From the NCBI RefSeq assembly GCF_001577265.1, contig NZ_CP014517.1, positions 3,012,501 to 3,076,500 of the forward strand: DNA of 64,000 nucleotides, in the 5' to 3' direction. Within the stretch, counting starts at the first letter, position 1, and each line of letters opens with the position of its first letter. Origin of the DNA: Variovorax sp. PAMC 28711. GTDB taxonomy: Bacteria; Pseudomonadota; Gammaproteobacteria; Burkholderiales; Burkholderiaceae_C. The position numbers were made by a program, and so were the translations under genes. Shown here piece by piece: positions 9,230-18,484 of the stretch. The notes beneath the pieces are model-generated. The model ran no database searches and was not told the DNA's origin. It worked only from the letters and a program-made list of their open reading frames with translations.

Positions 9230-9861
9230 ACGATCTTCCTGGACCGATCCGGCTCGTCATCGTGGACGACCATTCGCTGGTGCGCGACGGGCTGCGCGCG
9301 CGGCTGGCAGTGGTGCCGCACCTGCAGGTGATCGGTGAAGCGGCGAGCGGTGCCGAAGCGCTGGCGCTGGCCGCGGCCGATCCACCCGACCTGATGCTGA
9401 TCGATGTCGGCATGCGCGGCATGAACGGCATCGAGCTCGCGACCGCGCTGCGCGCGCGCCATCCCGAAGTGCGGGTGTTGATGCTGAGCATGTACGACAA
9501 CCGCGAGTACGTGCTGAGCGCGATTCGCGCGGGCGCCAGGGGCTACGTGCTGAAAGAGTCGCCGACCGAGGAAATCCTGAGCGCGATCAGCGCGGTGTGC
9601 GGCGGCGGCAGTTACTTCAGCGCGCAGGTGTCCGACCTGATGCTGCAACTGGGCGCGACGGTGCCGCAACTCACGGCGCGCGAGCACGAAGTGCTGTTGC
9701 TGCTGGCGCACGGGCGCTCGAACAAGCTGATCGCGAAAGAACTGGACATCAGCGTGCGGACCGTGGAAACCCACCGGTTCAGCCTGCGTCGCAAGCTGGG
9801 GGTGGATTCGGCGAGTGAACTGCTGAAGATCGCCGTGACGAACGGCTGGACCACGCTGTGA
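9226..9861 (+). CDS. NarL/FixJ-family response regulator
   Basis: A 211-residue regulator. The receiver domain (about 8-125) has the acidic pair D14 D15, phospho-acceptor D60 and the lysine of GYVLKES near 110. The C-terminal LuxR-type helix-turn-helix runs from about 150 (LTAREHEVLLLLAHGRSNK, then IAKELDISVRTVETHR). It is coupled to the Cache histidine kinase by a 4-base overlap, so the two form a cognate pair. Targets are not evident; the divergent liv operon is a candidate. The gene ends shortly before a tRNA gene read from the other strand. Confidence 0.93.
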   Translation: MNDLPGPIRLVIVDDHSLVRDGLRARLAVVPHLQVIGEAASGAEALALAAADPPDLMLIDVGMRGMNGIELATALRARHPEVRVLMLSMYDNREYVLSAIRAGARGYVLKESPTEEILSAISAVCGGGSYFSAQVSDLMLQLGATVPQLTAREHEVLLLLAHGRSNKLIAKELDISVRTVETHRFSLRRKLGVDSASELLKIAVTNGWTTL

Positions 9862-9879
9862 GCGCGGGTCCTGAAAACG

Positions 9880-9964
9880 TGGTGCCCGGGGCCGGAATCG
9901 AACCGGCACACCTTTCGGTGGGGGATTTTGAGTCCCCTGCGTCTACCAATTTCACCACCCGGGC
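9880..9964 (-). tRNA. tRNA-Leu (anticodon CAA)
   Basis: On the minus strand the acceptor stem GCCCGGG (9964-9958) pairs with CCCGGGC (9890-9884), followed by discriminator A and an encoded CCA (9882-9880). The anticodon stem GGGGA/TCCCC encloses CTCAAAA, giving anticodon CAA for leucine UUG codons. The T arm contains GGTTCGATTCC. A long variable arm (CACCGAAAGGTG) fits a class II leucine tRNA. Total length is 85 bases including CCA. Confidence 0.97.
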
Positions 9965-10012
9965 ACGAGCAGGAAGCAAGCCCAAAATTATGGCACAGTC
10001 GTCCGCATGAAT

Positions 10013-10070
10013 CCCCCCAAGCTCACTTTGTTCGCCACCCCCCTGCGGGGGGCCAGCGCCCTTCGGGCGG
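10013..10070. repeat. Double-hairpin intergenic repeat upstream of cysM
   Basis: Two stem-loops stand in tandem just before cysM: CCCCCC/GGGGGG with loop TGC (10038-10052), and CGCCC/GGGCG with loop TTC (10057-10069). They are preceded by CCCAAGCTCACTTTGTTCGC (from about 10016). This block resembles a dispersed intergenic element I recall from Variovorax and Acidovorax genomes. Only one full copy is seen in this window. It might affect cysM translation or RNA stability. Confidence 0.55.
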
Positions 10071-10086
10071 CCGCGCAGGCGCTGCG

Positions 10087-10989
10087 ATGAAATACCCGAC
10101 GATCGAAGATGCCATCGGCAAGACGCCGCTGGTCTCGCTGCAGCGCATCGACGCGGCCGAGAATGCCCGGCGCGGCAACGTGCTTCTTGGCAAGCTCGAA
10201 GGCAACAATCCGGCCGGTTCGGTAAAGGACCGCCCGGCGCTCTCGATGATCAAGCGAGCGGAAGAGCGCGGTGAAATCAAGCCCGGCGACACCCTGATCG
10301 AAGCGACTTCCGGCAACACCGGCATCGCTCTCGCGATGGCGGCCGCCATCAAGGGTTACCGCATGGTGTTGATCATGCCGGAGGACCTGTCGGTGGAGCG
10401 CGCGCAAACCATGAAGGCGTTCGGCGCCGAGCTGGTGCTCACGCCCAAGAGCGGCGGCATGGAGTACGCGCGCGATCTGGCCGACCAGATGGTGGCGCAG
10501 GGCAAGGGCCGCGTGCTCGACCAGTTCTCCAACGCCGACAACCCCCGGATTCACTACGAGACGACCGGCCCCGAGATCTGGGCCGACACGAACGGCAAGG
10601 TCACGCATTTCGTGAGCGCGATGGGCACCACCGGCACGATCACCGGCGTCTCGCGCTTCCTGAAGGAAAAGAGCAGCGCGGTGCAGATCGTCGGTGCGCA
10701 GCCCGAAGAAGGCTCCCGCATCCCGGGCATCCGCAAGTGGCCGGAAGAATATCTGCCGAGGATCTATGAGCCCAGCCGGGTCGACCAAGTGGTCAACGTG
10801 AGTCAGGACAACGCGGAGGAAATGTGCCGCCGGATGGCCCGCGAAGAGGGCATCTTCGGCGGCATTTCCGCTGCCGGCGCGCTCTGGGTCGCGCTCGACA
10901 TCGCCAAGACCGTGGAGAACGCGGTCATCGTGTTCATCGTGTGCGACCGCGGCGACCGTTACCTCTCCACCGGCGTCTTCCCGGCATGA
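10087..10989 (+). CDS. cysM: Cysteine synthase CysM (O-acetylserine sulfhydrylase B)
   Basis: A 300-residue PLP-dependent enzyme making cysteine (or S-sulfocysteine) from O-acetylserine. The PLP lysine lies in NNPAGSVKDRPALSM near residue 46, the substrate loop is EATSGNTGIALA near 75 and the phosphate-binding loop is MGTTGTITG near 178. The EGSRIPGIRKWPEEYLP segment is the CysM-type region. ATG 10087 was chosen because the family N-terminus MKYPTIEDAIGKTPLVSL begins here; an upstream in-frame extension runs through the hairpin repeat. The stop overlaps the Nudix gene start (ATGA). Confidence 0.95.
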   Translation: MKYPTIEDAIGKTPLVSLQRIDAAENARRGNVLLGKLEGNNPAGSVKDRPALSMIKRAEERGEIKPGDTLIEATSGNTGIALAMAAAIKGYRMVLIMPEDLSVERAQTMKAFGAELVLTPKSGGMEYARDLADQMVAQGKGRVLDQFSNADNPRIHYETTGPEIWADTNGKVTHFVSAMGTTGTITGVSRFLKEKSSAVQIVGAQPEEGSRIPGIRKWPEEYLPRIYEPSRVDQVVNVSQDNAEEMCRRMAREEGIFGGISAAGALWVALDIAKTVENAVIVFIVCDRGDRYLSTGVFPA

Positions 10990-11522
10990 GCGCGCCCGAC
11001 CCGAAGTTCTGCCAGGCCTGCGCCACGCCGCTCGAATGGATCGAGTCGCTGGAAGACGGCGGGCCCAAGGCCCGTTTGCGTTGCCCCGCTTGCGGCCACA
11101 CGCACTGGAACAACCCGACGCCGGTGCTCGCCGCCATCATCGAATACCGAGGACAGGTCTTGCTGGCGCGCAACGCGGCATGGCCGACCAAGATGTACGC
11201 ACTGATCACCGGTTTCATGGAAGCCGGCGAAACGCCGCAGGAAGGCATCGCGCGGGAGATCAAGGAAGAAACCAACCTGGAAACGAGCGAGCTCAACCTG
11301 GTCGGCGTCTACGATTTCAAGCGCATGAACCAGGTGATCATCGCGTACCACGCGGTGGCCGACGGCGAGGTGTCGCTCTCGCCCGAACTGGTCGACTATC
11401 GCCTGTACGACCTGCCAGCGTTGCGCTGCTGGCCGGCCGGCACCGGCTACGCACTCGCCGACTGGCTGCGCACGCGCGGCCACGAACCCCAGTTCCTGGA
11501 ATGGCCGAAGCCGGCCTCCTAG
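10986..11522 (+). CDS. Nudix hydrolase with N-terminal zinc ribbon
   Basis: A 178-residue protein. The N-terminal CQAC...CPAC pairs (residues about 9-36) form a zinc ribbon, and the Nudix box GFMEAGETPQEGIAREIKEE (about 77-96) has the metal-binding glutamates in place. This order (zinc ribbon then Nudix) resembles NudC-type NADH/decapping pyrophosphatases, but the protein is much shorter than NudC (about 260 residues), so the substrate is uncertain. It is translationally coupled to cysM by a 4-base overlap and followed by a TusA-like gene, a conserved-looking cluster. Confidence 0.9.
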   Translation: MSAPDPKFCQACATPLEWIESLEDGGPKARLRCPACGHTHWNNPTPVLAAIIEYRGQVLLARNAAWPTKMYALITGFMEAGETPQEGIAREIKEETNLETSELNLVGVYDFKRMNQVIIAYHAVADGEVSLSPELVDYRLYDLPALRCWPAGTGYALADWLRTRGHEPQFLEWPKPAS

Positions 11523-11549
11523 AATCTTTTCCAGTTTCAAGGAACGGTG

Positions 11550-11777
11550 ATGCACATCCACAAAGAACTCGATACGCGCGGTCTCAATTGCCCGCTGCCC
11601 ATCCTCAAGGCCAAGAAATCGCTCAACGACATGCAGAGCGGCCAGCTGTTGAAGGTGGTCGCCACCGACGCCGGCTCAGTGCGTGACTTCCAGGCCTTCG
11701 CGCGGCAGACCGGCAACGACCTGGTCGAGCAGCAGACCGTCGGCAGCGATTTCATCCACGTCCTGCGCCGGCGCTGA
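11550..11777 (+). CDS. TusA-family sulfur carrier protein
   Basis: A 75-residue protein with the TusA/SirA motif LDTRGLNCPLPILKAKKSL, in which the cysteine of CPLP (about residue 14) is the persulfide-carrying residue. Such proteins relay sulfur for tRNA thiolation, molybdopterin synthesis or other thiol chemistry. The start was set at ATG 11550; a GTG three bases earlier is too close to the GGAA ribosome-binding sequence. Its position after cysM and the Nudix gene is consistent with sulfur metabolism. Whether it is the housekeeping TusA or a paralogue cannot be settled from sequence alone. Confidence 0.9.
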   Translation: MHIHKELDTRGLNCPLPILKAKKSLNDMQSGQLLKVVATDAGSVRDFQAFARQTGNDLVEQQTVGSDFIHVLRRR

Positions 11778-11786
11778 AGCAGCGCC

Positions 11787-12890
11787 GTGAGAAGGCTCGG
11801 GCGCCTTGCCGTTGCGGGTGGCTTCGCACTGCTCTTCGCCGCTGGCGTCGTGGCCTTCAACGTGGGGAGTGATGCCTTGCCAGCCAGTGCCTTGAATCGC
11901 CCCGTGCCGGCCGACGCCATTCCGCTCGCCGTGCTGGGCGACTCCAACAGCCATTCCTACCAGGACAGCCTGGCGTTCAAGCCGGGCAGCGAGGGCCGTG
12001 GCGGCGCCTTCCGGGCGCGCACCTTCAACTGGATCGAAATCATCGCGCGGCTCCGAGGCAAGGAACTGGACCCCGGGCCATGGGGGGTCTGGGGCCACTC
12101 GGGCGTGATCGCATCGGCGCGCGAGGCTCTGGGCGCGAGCGGTGACCGTGCGCCCAGGAAGGAAGACTATCGCTACAACTTCGCCAATTCAGGCGCCGGT
12201 TGCGCGAACCTGATGGCGGGGCGGTTCCAGCAAGCGCCGCGTTTGCTGGCACTGATGGACACCGAGGCCGACCGCTGGAAGCGGGGCGTCGTCGTGATCC
12301 GCATGGGGCTCAACGACTGGGCAGGCCAGCTGGACGTCATCGCGCAAGACCCGGCTGCGCCCGGCGTGCGGGACGTGACCGCCCGATGCACCCGTGCGAT
12401 TCGGGAGACCGTCGCGCTCATTCACGCGACGCATCCCGAGACGAAAGTGCTGGTCGTCGGCATCGTCAATGAAGCGGACGACCCGGGCTACGTCGATCGC
12501 TTCGGCACCGCGCGCGAAAGCGCCAACATCGACAAGGCCCTGAACGACTTCAACGGTTCCCTGCGCGCCCTGGCCGAGTCGTCGAACAACACGGCCTACT
12601 TCGACGATGCAGCATGGGTGGTGGCGCGCTGGGGCCGGCGCGACGCCGAAGGCCGACCCGACTACAAGACCGTGGCGATCGGAACAACGCTGCAAGTCGC
12701 TAACACCGCTGGCGACGACCCGCGCAATGCGCTGGTGGCCGATCACCACGCCGGGCTCGTGTGGAACGCGCTCTGGGCGCAGTCGCTGGTGGCGCGCCTG
12801 AACAATGCGTTCGGGTTGCCGCTGACACCGATCAGCGATCAGCAGGTCGCCGACTTCGTGCTGCCGCTCGCGCAGCAGCCGCCGAGGTAG
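11787..12890 (+). CDS. Exported SGNH/GDSL-like hydrolase
   Basis: A 367-residue protein starting at GTG 11787, nine bases after the TusA-like gene. The N-terminus MRRLGRLAVAGGFALLFAAG is a signal peptide or anchor helix. Block I is AVLGDSNSHSYQD (serine nucleophile near residue 53), an Asn block follows as RMGLNDW, and a late DHHAGLVWN may supply the Asp/His of block V. These suggest an SGNH-type esterase or acetyl-hydrolase acting outside the cytoplasm on an acyl ester, perhaps of a glycan. The sequence between blocks is long and not recognised. It ends three bases before the convergent galU stop. Confidence 0.75.
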   Translation: MRRLGRLAVAGGFALLFAAGVVAFNVGSDALPASALNRPVPADAIPLAVLGDSNSHSYQDSLAFKPGSEGRGGAFRARTFNWIEIIARLRGKELDPGPWGVWGHSGVIASAREALGASGDRAPRKEDYRYNFANSGAGCANLMAGRFQQAPRLLALMDTEADRWKRGVVVIRMGLNDWAGQLDVIAQDPAAPGVRDVTARCTRAIRETVALIHATHPETKVLVVGIVNEADDPGYVDRFGTARESANIDKALNDFNGSLRALAESSNNTAYFDDAAWVVARWGRRDAEGRPDYKTVAIGTTLQVANTAGDDPRNALVADHHAGLVWNALWAQSLVARLNNAFGLPLTPISDQQVADFVLPLAQQPPR

Positions 12891-12893
12891 CCC

Positions 12894-13784
12894 TTAAAGC
12901 GGCAGGCTCTTCAGGTAAGCGCGAAACGACGCGCCCACTTCAGGGTGCGCCAGCGCCAATTCGACGGTGGCTTGCAGGAAGCCTTCCTTGGCACCGCAGT
13001 CGTAGCGTGTGCCCTGGTACGAATAGGCGTAGACCGCCTCTTTCTTCATAAGGGAGGCGATGCCATCGGTCAGCTGGATTTCGCCGCCGGCGCCGCTCGA
13101 CTGCTTGCGAATTTCCGCAAACACAGCCGGCGTGAGGATGTATCGGCCGGCCACGCCCAGGCGCGACGGTGCGGCCTCGGGTTTCGGCTTTTCGACCATC
13201 TGGTTGACCTTGACCAGGCGGTCTTCGACCGGGTCGCCCGCCACGATGCCGTAGCGCTTGACGTGATCCAGCGGCACTTCCTGCACCGCGAGCAACGAGC
13301 CCCCGAGCTTCTCGAACATGCGCGTCATCTGCGCCAGCACGGGCTCGCCGCCGTCCGGGCCGACCATCAAGTCGTCCGCCAACAGCACGGCGAAGGGCTC
13401 GTTGCCGACCAGGTGCTCGGCGCACAGCACGGCGTGGCCGAGGCCCAACATGCGCGGCTGCCGCACATACGAGCAGGTCATGTCGTCGGGCATGACCGAG
13501 CGGGCGATGTTGAGGAGTTCGATCTTGCCGCTGGCTTCGAGTTGGCTCTCGAGCTCGTAGGCGGTGTCGTAGTGGTCCTCGATCGCGCGCTTGTTGCGGC
13601 CCGTCACGAAGATCATGTCGCGGATGCCGGCGGCATACGCTTCCTCGACGGCGTACTGGATCAGCGGCTTGTCGACCACCGGCAGCATTTCCTTGGGCTG
13701 GGCCTTGGTCGCAGGCAGAAAACGGGTGCCGAAGCCCGCCACTGGAAATACGGCCTTGCGAATGCGTGTCGGAGAAGTGGACAT
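12894..13784 (-). CDS. galU: UTP-glucose-1-phosphate uridylyltransferase GalU
   Basis: A 296-residue enzyme that forms UDP-glucose from UTP and glucose-1-phosphate. The N-terminal nucleotide-binding motif [20 protein letters not shown] (about 12-31) with [13 protein letters not shown], then [10 protein letters not shown] and the [12 protein letters not shown] segment, are diagnostic for GalU. UDP-glucose is the donor for glycan synthesis, including the cyclic beta-1,2-glucan synthase encoded near the right end of the window. It lies downstream of valS on the same strand but a terminator-like hairpin stands between them. Confidence 0.96.
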   Translation of the reverse strand: MSTSPTRIRKAVFPVAGFGTRFLPATKAQPKEMLPVVDKPLIQYAVEEAYAAGIRDMIFVTGRNKRAIEDHYDTAYELESQLEASGKIELLNIARSVMPDDMTCSYVRQPRMLGLGHAVLCAEHLVGNEPFAVLLADDLMVGPDGGEPVLAQMTRMFEKLGGSLLAVQEVPLDHVKRYGIVAGDPVEDRLVKVNQMVEKPKPEAAPSRLGVAGRYILTPAVFAEIRKQSSGAGGEIQLTDGIASLMKKEAVYAYSYQGTRYDCGAKEGFLQATVELALAHPEVGASFRAYLKSLPL

Positions 13785-13807
13785 GGGCGATCAGACGTCG
13801 GTTCGGG

Positions 13808-13851
13808 AAAAAAAGAGAGGCAGGGCCCGCCAGGGCGCAGCCGCCCCGCCG
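13808..13851 (-). terminator. Probable intrinsic terminator after valS
   Basis: Read on the minus strand, GGCGGGGC can pair with GCCCTGCC (one G-T wobble), with an internal GGGCG/CGCCC hairpin, and is followed by TCTC and seven T (13808-13814). It lies between the valS stop (13888) and the galU start (13784). The stem is GC-rich and somewhat irregular, so its efficiency is uncertain. Confidence 0.5.
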
Positions 13852-13887
13852 GTTTCGAATACTAAATGCCGCCCGCGTTGCGGTCTG

Positions 13888-16773
13888 TCAGCCGAGGCGC
13901 ACAAGCTGATCGCCGAGGCGTTCCAGCGTCGTGCTGAAGTCGGCGAGCCGCTTGCGCTCCTGCTCGATCACCAGCGGCGGCGCCTTGGCAACGAAGGCTT
14001 CGTTGCCCAGTTTGCCGTTCACCCGGACGATTTCGCCTTCGATCCGCGCGATCTCCTTGGCGATGCGGGCCTTTTCCGCGACCTTGTCGATTTCCATGTG
14101 CAGGCACAGCCGCACCGCGCCGACCACCGTCACCGGCGAGGCCTCGGCGGCGCTCGACCACGACGTCGAATCGTCGAACACGCGGACTTCCTTCAGCTTG
14201 GCCAGCGCCTGCAGCACCGGCGCCGCATCGCGCAGGAAGGCGGCGCCTTCGGCGTCGTCGGCCACCGCATACAGCGGCAGGCGGGTGGCTGGCGAGACGT
14301 TCATCTCGCTGCGCAGGGCGCGGCATCCGTCGACCAGCGCCTTGAGCCGCGCCACATGGGCTTCGGCGGCTTCGTCGATCTTCTCCGGCTGGCTCTGCGG
14401 GTAGGCGGCCACCATGATCGATGCGCCTTCGCGCCCTGCGACGGGCGCCACCTTCTGCCAGAGTTCTTCCGTGATGAACGGGATCACCGGGTGCGCCAGG
14501 CGCAGCAGCGTTTCGAGCGTGCGGATCAACGTGCGCCGCGTGGCGCGCTTTTGTGCATCGGTGCCGGTCTGGATCTGCACCTTGGCGATTTCCAGGTACC
14601 AGTCGCAGAACTCGTCCCATGCGAACTGATAGATCGCGTTGGCCACGTTATCGAGCCGGTAGTCCTCGAAGCCCCTGGCGACGTCGGCCTCGACGCGCTG
14701 CAGCTGCGACACGATCCAGAAGTCGGCACGGCTGAACTTCAGGTAGCCGTGCGCCGGACCGCCGACCTTGCAGTCTTCCTTGCTGTGCTCCATCAGCCCG
14801 CAGTCCTGGCTTTCGCAGTTCATCAGCACGAAGCGCGTGGCGTTCCAGAGCTTGTTGCAGAAGTTGCGGTAGCCCTCGCAACGCTTCGAATCGAAGTTGA
14901 TGCTGCGGCCGAGTGAAGCGAGCGACGCGAAGGTGAAGCGCAGCGCATCGGCGCCGAAGGCCGGGATGCCTTCGGGGAATTCCTTCTGCGTGTTCTTGCG
15001 CACCGCCGGTGCGGTCTCGGGCTTGCGCAGGCCCTGGCTGCGCTTGTCGAGCAGTTCAGGCAAAGCGATGCCGTCGATCAGGTCGACCGGGTCGAGCACG
15101 TTGCCTTCGGACTTGCTCATCTTCTTGCCCTGCGCATCGCGCACCAGGCCGTGGATGTAGACGTCCTTGAAGGGCACCTGGCCGGTGAAGTGCTTGGTCA
15201 TCATGATCATCCGGGCGACCCAGAAAAAGATGATGTCGTAGCCGGTGACGAGCACCGAGGAGGGCAGGTAGCGCGCCAGATCGTCGGTCTTTTCGGGCCA
15301 GCCGAGCGACGAGAAAGGCACCAGCGCGGCCGAGTACCAGGTGTCGAGCACGTCCTCGTCGCGGCGGAGTCGCTTGCCGGGCGCCTTGGCCTGCGCTTGG
15401 GCTTCGTCTTGCGCCACGTACACCGTGCCGTCCTCGTCGTACCAGGCCGGAATCTGGTGGCCCCACCAGAGCTGGCGCGAGATGGTCCAGTCCTGGATGT
15501 TCTCCATCCAGTGGTTGTAGGTGTTGACCCAGTTCTCGGGCACGAAGCGCACCTCGCCCGACTTCACCACGTCGATCGCCTTCTGCGCGATCGATTGCCC
15601 GTCGTGGCCCGGCCGTGTCATCGCGACGTACCACTGGTCGGTGAGCATCGGCTCCACGATGGCGCCTGAGCGCGCGCAGCGCGGCACCATCAGCTTGTGC
15701 TTCTTGACCTCGATCAGCAAGCCGAGCGCGTCGAGGTCGGCCACGATGGCCTTGCGCGCCACGAAGCGGTCCATGCCACGGTACTTCTCGGGCGCGTTGT
15801 CGTTGACCGTCGCGTCCAGCGTGAGGATGCCGATCACCTCGAGTTGGTGACGCTGGCCGACCGCATAGTCGTTGTAGTCGTGAGCCGGCGTGACCTTCAC
15901 CACGCCGGTGCCGAAGGCCTTGTCGACGTAGTCGTCGGCAATGATCGGGATGAGCTTGTCCACCAGCGGCAGCTTCACGTGCTGACCGATCAGTTGCTTG
16001 TAGCGCTCGTCTTCCGGATGCACCATCACCGCCGTGTCGCCGAGCATCGTCTCGGGACGCGTGGTGGCCACCACCAGCGTGCCGCTGCCGTCTTCCAAAG
16101 GATAGGCGATGTGCCAGAGCGAGCCGTTTTCCTCTTCGCTCTCGACTTCCAGGTCGCTCACCGAGGTCTTGAGCACCGGGTCCCAGTTGCCCAGGCGCTT
16201 GCCACGGTAGATGAGGCCTTCGTCATAAAGCTGCACGAAGGTCTGCGTGACCACCTTCGACAGGTCGTCGTCCATCGTGAAGTACTCGCGGCTCCAGTCG
16301 ACGGTGTCGCCCATGCGGCGCATCTGCTGCGTGATGGTGTTGCCCGACTTTTCCTTCCACTCCCAGACGCGCGCGACAAAGTTCTTGCGGCCGAGTTCGT
16401 GACGCGAGACCTTCTGTTCCTGCAGCTGGCGCTCCACCACGATCTGCGTGGCGATGCCGGCGTGGTCGGTGCCCGGCACCCACAGCGTGTTGTCGCCCTT
16501 CATGCGGTGGTAGCGCGCCAGGCTGTCCATGATGGTCTGGTTGAACGCATGGCCCATGTGCAGCGTGCCGGTCACGTTGGGTGGCGGCAGCTGGATCGCA
16601 AAAGCGTCCTGGCCGTCTTTGGGCATCTGCGTGCCGCGGTAGCCCGCCTTCGCGTAGCCCCGTCTTTCCCACTCGGGCCCCCAATGTGCCTCGATGGCAA
16701 CGGGTTCGAACGATTTGGAGAGGCTGTCGAGGCCCGGCTGGAGGGCGGGCTGGGGGGAGGTGGTATCGGTCAT
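13888..16773 (-). CDS. valS: Valyl-tRNA synthetase
   Basis: A 961-residue class I aminoacyl-tRNA synthetase charging tRNA-Val. The HIGH-type motif is [12 protein letters not shown] (near residue 70) and the KMSKS motif is [12 protein letters not shown] (near 555). The CP1 editing region is present ([16 protein letters not shown]), as is a C-terminal coiled arm rich in Lys, Arg and Glu ending in [16 protein letters not shown]. Length matches bacterial ValS. Divergent from yaaA with 57 bases between the starts. Confidence 0.98.
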   Translation of the reverse strand: MTDTTSPQPALQPGLDSLSKSFEPVAIEAHWGPEWERRGYAKAGYRGTQMPKDGQDAFAIQLPPPNVTGTLHMGHAFNQTIMDSLARYHRMKGDNTLWVPGTDHAGIATQIVVERQLQEQKVSRHELGRKNFVARVWEWKEKSGNTITQQMRRMGDTVDWSREYFTMDDDLSKVVTQTFVQLYDEGLIYRGKRLGNWDPVLKTSVSDLEVESEEENGSLWHIAYPLEDGSGTLVVATTRPETMLGDTAVMVHPEDERYKQLIGQHVKLPLVDKLIPIIADDYVDKAFGTGVVKVTPAHDYNDYAVGQRHQLEVIGILTLDATVNDNAPEKYRGMDRFVARKAIVADLDALGLLIEVKKHKLMVPRCARSGAIVEPMLTDQWYVAMTRPGHDGQSIAQKAIDVVKSGEVRFVPENWVNTYNHWMENIQDWTISRQLWWGHQIPAWYDEDGTVYVAQDEAQAQAKAPGKRLRRDEDVLDTWYSAALVPFSSLGWPEKTDDLARYLPSSVLVTGYDIIFFWVARMIMMTKHFTGQVPFKDVYIHGLVRDAQGKKMSKSEGNVLDPVDLIDGIALPELLDKRSQGLRKPETAPAVRKNTQKEFPEGIPAFGADALRFTFASLASLGRSINFDSKRCEGYRNFCNKLWNATRFVLMNCESQDCGLMEHSKEDCKVGGPAHGYLKFSRADFWIVSQLQRVEADVARGFEDYRLDNVANAIYQFAWDEFCDWYLEIAKVQIQTGTDAQKRATRRTLIRTLETLLRLAHPVIPFITEELWQKVAPVAGREGASIMVAAYPQSQPEKIDEAAEAHVARLKALVDGCRALRSEMNVSPATRLPLYAVADDAEGAAFLRDAAPVLQALAKLKEVRVFDDSTSWSSAAEASPVTVVGAVRLCLHMEIDKVAEKARIAKEIARIEGEIVRVNGKLGNEAFVAKAPPLVIEQERKRLADFSTTLERLGDQLVRLG

Positions 16774-16830
16774 GGGCGGACAATTTTACCGGGGGCCCAT
16801 CGGCCTTCCGCCGCCGCAGATAATCGTTCG

Positions 16831-17616
16831 ATGCTGTTTCTGCTCTCTCCTGCCAAGTCGCTCGATTACGACACGCCGCCCCCGGTCGGACTGCCCGCAA
16901 CCCCCCCCCATTTCGAAGGCCCGCGCGGCCCGTCCACGGAACTCATCAAGCTGCTTCGCGCGAAGTCGCCGCAGGAGATCGCAGCGCTCATGCACCTTTC
17001 GGACAAGTTGTCGGCGCTCAACGTCGGGCGCTATGCCGCCTGGGCCAGCAAGAGCACCGACCAGAACGCGAAGCAGGCCGCGCTGGCCTTCAACGGCGAC
17101 GTGTACGGCGGACTCGACGCCAAAAGCCTCACGCCGACGCAGCTCGCGTGGGCGCAAGACCACCTTTGCATCCTGAGCGGTCTCTACGGCGTGCTGCGGC
17201 CGCTCGACCGGCTGCAGCCCTACCGCCTCGAAATGGGCACCCGCCTGGCCAACCGCCACGGCAGCGACCTCTACGCGTTCTGGGGCGCGCGCATCGCCGA
17301 CCACCTGAACGACCGGCTCGCTGCAGACCACACGCCGGTCGTCATCAACCTCGCGTCGCAGGAATACTTCAAGTCGGTCGACCTGTCGGTGCTGAAGGCG
17401 CGCGTTGTCGAGTGCGTGTTTCAGGAAGGCAAGGGCGATCACTACAAGATCGTCAGCTTCTTCGCCAAGCGCGCTCGCGGCCTGATGGCGCGCTGGGCCG
17501 TGCTGCACAAGACGGCGACACCGAAGGCGCTGGAAAAATTCGACCTCGAAGGCTACGGGTTTGCGGCCGCCGTGTCGTCGCCCGACCGCCTGGTGTTTCG
17601 TCGACAGGCGGCTTGA
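16831..17616 (+). CDS. yaaA: Peroxide stress protein YaaA
   Basis: A 261-residue cytoplasmic protein of the YaaA/DUF328 family, which lowers free iron during peroxide stress in E. coli and has a DNA-binding helix-hairpin-helix-like fold. It opens MLFLLSPAKSLDYDTPPP and has the conserved SGLYGVLRPLDRLQPYRLEM and ASQEYFKSVD segments plus YKIVSFFAKRARGLMARW near the end. ATG 16831 is the natural family start; upstream sequence is antisense to valS. First gene of a tight cluster with a 2OG oxygenase, a hydrolase and queF. Confidence 0.95.
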   Translation: MLFLLSPAKSLDYDTPPPVGLPATPPHFEGPRGPSTELIKLLRAKSPQEIAALMHLSDKLSALNVGRYAAWASKSTDQNAKQAALAFNGDVYGGLDAKSLTPTQLAWAQDHLCILSGLYGVLRPLDRLQPYRLEMGTRLANRHGSDLYAFWGARIADHLNDRLAADHTPVVINLASQEYFKSVDLSVLKARVVECVFQEGKGDHYKIVSFFAKRARGLMARWAVLHKTATPKALEKFDLEGYGFAAAVSSPDRLVFRRQAA

Positions 17617-17629
17617 AGGACAACGCAGC

Positions 17630-18469
17630 ATGACCCAGGTGATCAGTCCCGAATTGCGTGCCTGGGTCACGGCGCAACTGGCTGCGGGCCACTCGTTGTC
17701 CGCGTTGCGCGGCTCGATGCGCGATGCCGGCTGGCAGGCCGACATCGCCGATGCCGCGCTGCTGGAGATCGAATCGCAGGACACCGGCCTGGCCGCTGTC
17801 GCACCGGCCCGCGTCGCGCTGCCGGGCCCCGATCTCGACGGCGCGCCGATGCATCTGGACGCTGGCGACCGGCGGGTGCGCGTGCTGCAAACGCTGCGGC
17901 ACCCGCGTGTCGTCGTGTTCGGCGACCTGCTTTCCGCGGCGGAGTGCGAGGCGCTGATCGCCGCAGCCCGCGTGCGGCTGGCGCGCTCCCTCACCGTCGA
18001 GACGCAAACCGGCGGCGAGGTGCTGAACGTCGATCGCACCAGCGACGGCATGTTCTTCGAGCGCGGCGAGAACGAGATCGTCGCGCGCATCGAGCTGCGC
18101 ATCGCGCACCTCCTGCAGTGGCCGCTCGAATTCGGCGAGGGTCTGCAGGTGCTGCGCTACGCACCCGGTGCGCAGTACCGGCCGCACTACGACTACTTCG
18201 ACCCGGCCGAGCCCGGCACACCGACCATTCTGCGGCGTGGCGGCCAGCGCGTCGGCACCTTGCTGATGTACCTGCAGGAGCCGGAGCAGGGCGGCGCGAC
18301 CACCTTCCCCGATGTCGGGCTCGAAGTCGCGCCCACGCGCGGCACCGGCGTCTTCTTCAGCTATGACCGGCCCGACCCGGCCACGCGCACATTGCACGGT
18401 GGCGCGCCCGTGCTCGCGGGCGAAAAGTGGGTCGCGACCAAATGGCTGCGCGAGCGCGAATTTGTCTGA
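17630..18469 (+). CDS. 2-oxoglutarate/Fe(II) oxygenase (prolyl 4-hydroxylase-like)
   Basis: A 279-residue protein with a C-terminal P4Hc domain (about 90-279). The iron ligands are the H and D of PHYDYF and the distal H of RTLHGG; the 2OG-binding lysine is expected in GEKWVATKW. The N-terminal 80 residues (helical, Ala-rich) are not recognised. Such enzymes hydroxylate prolines or other side chains; the bacterial substrate is usually unknown (elongation factor Tu in Pseudomonas for one relative). It starts 13 bases after yaaA, so it is likely co-transcribed; an iron- and oxygen-dependent enzyme next to an iron-limiting protein is suggestive. Confidence 0.9.
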   Translation: MTQVISPELRAWVTAQLAAGHSLSALRGSMRDAGWQADIADAALLEIESQDTGLAAVAPARVALPGPDLDGAPMHLDAGDRRVRVLQTLRHPRVVVFGDLLSAAECEALIAAARVRLARSLTVETQTGGEVLNVDRTSDGMFFERGENEIVARIELRIAHLLQWPLEFGEGLQVLRYAPGAQYRPHYDYFDPAEPGTPTILRRGGQRVGTLLMYLQEPEQGGATTFPDVGLEVAPTRGTGVFFSYDRPDPATRTLHGGAPVLAGEKWVATKWLREREFV

Positions 18470-18484
18470 CTCAGCGGGACCACC

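Noticed and set aside
9928..10086. Extension of cysM upstream to 9928
   Set aside because: The extension runs through the tRNA 5' end and the hairpin repeat and is not part of the family; ATG 10087 matches the normal start.
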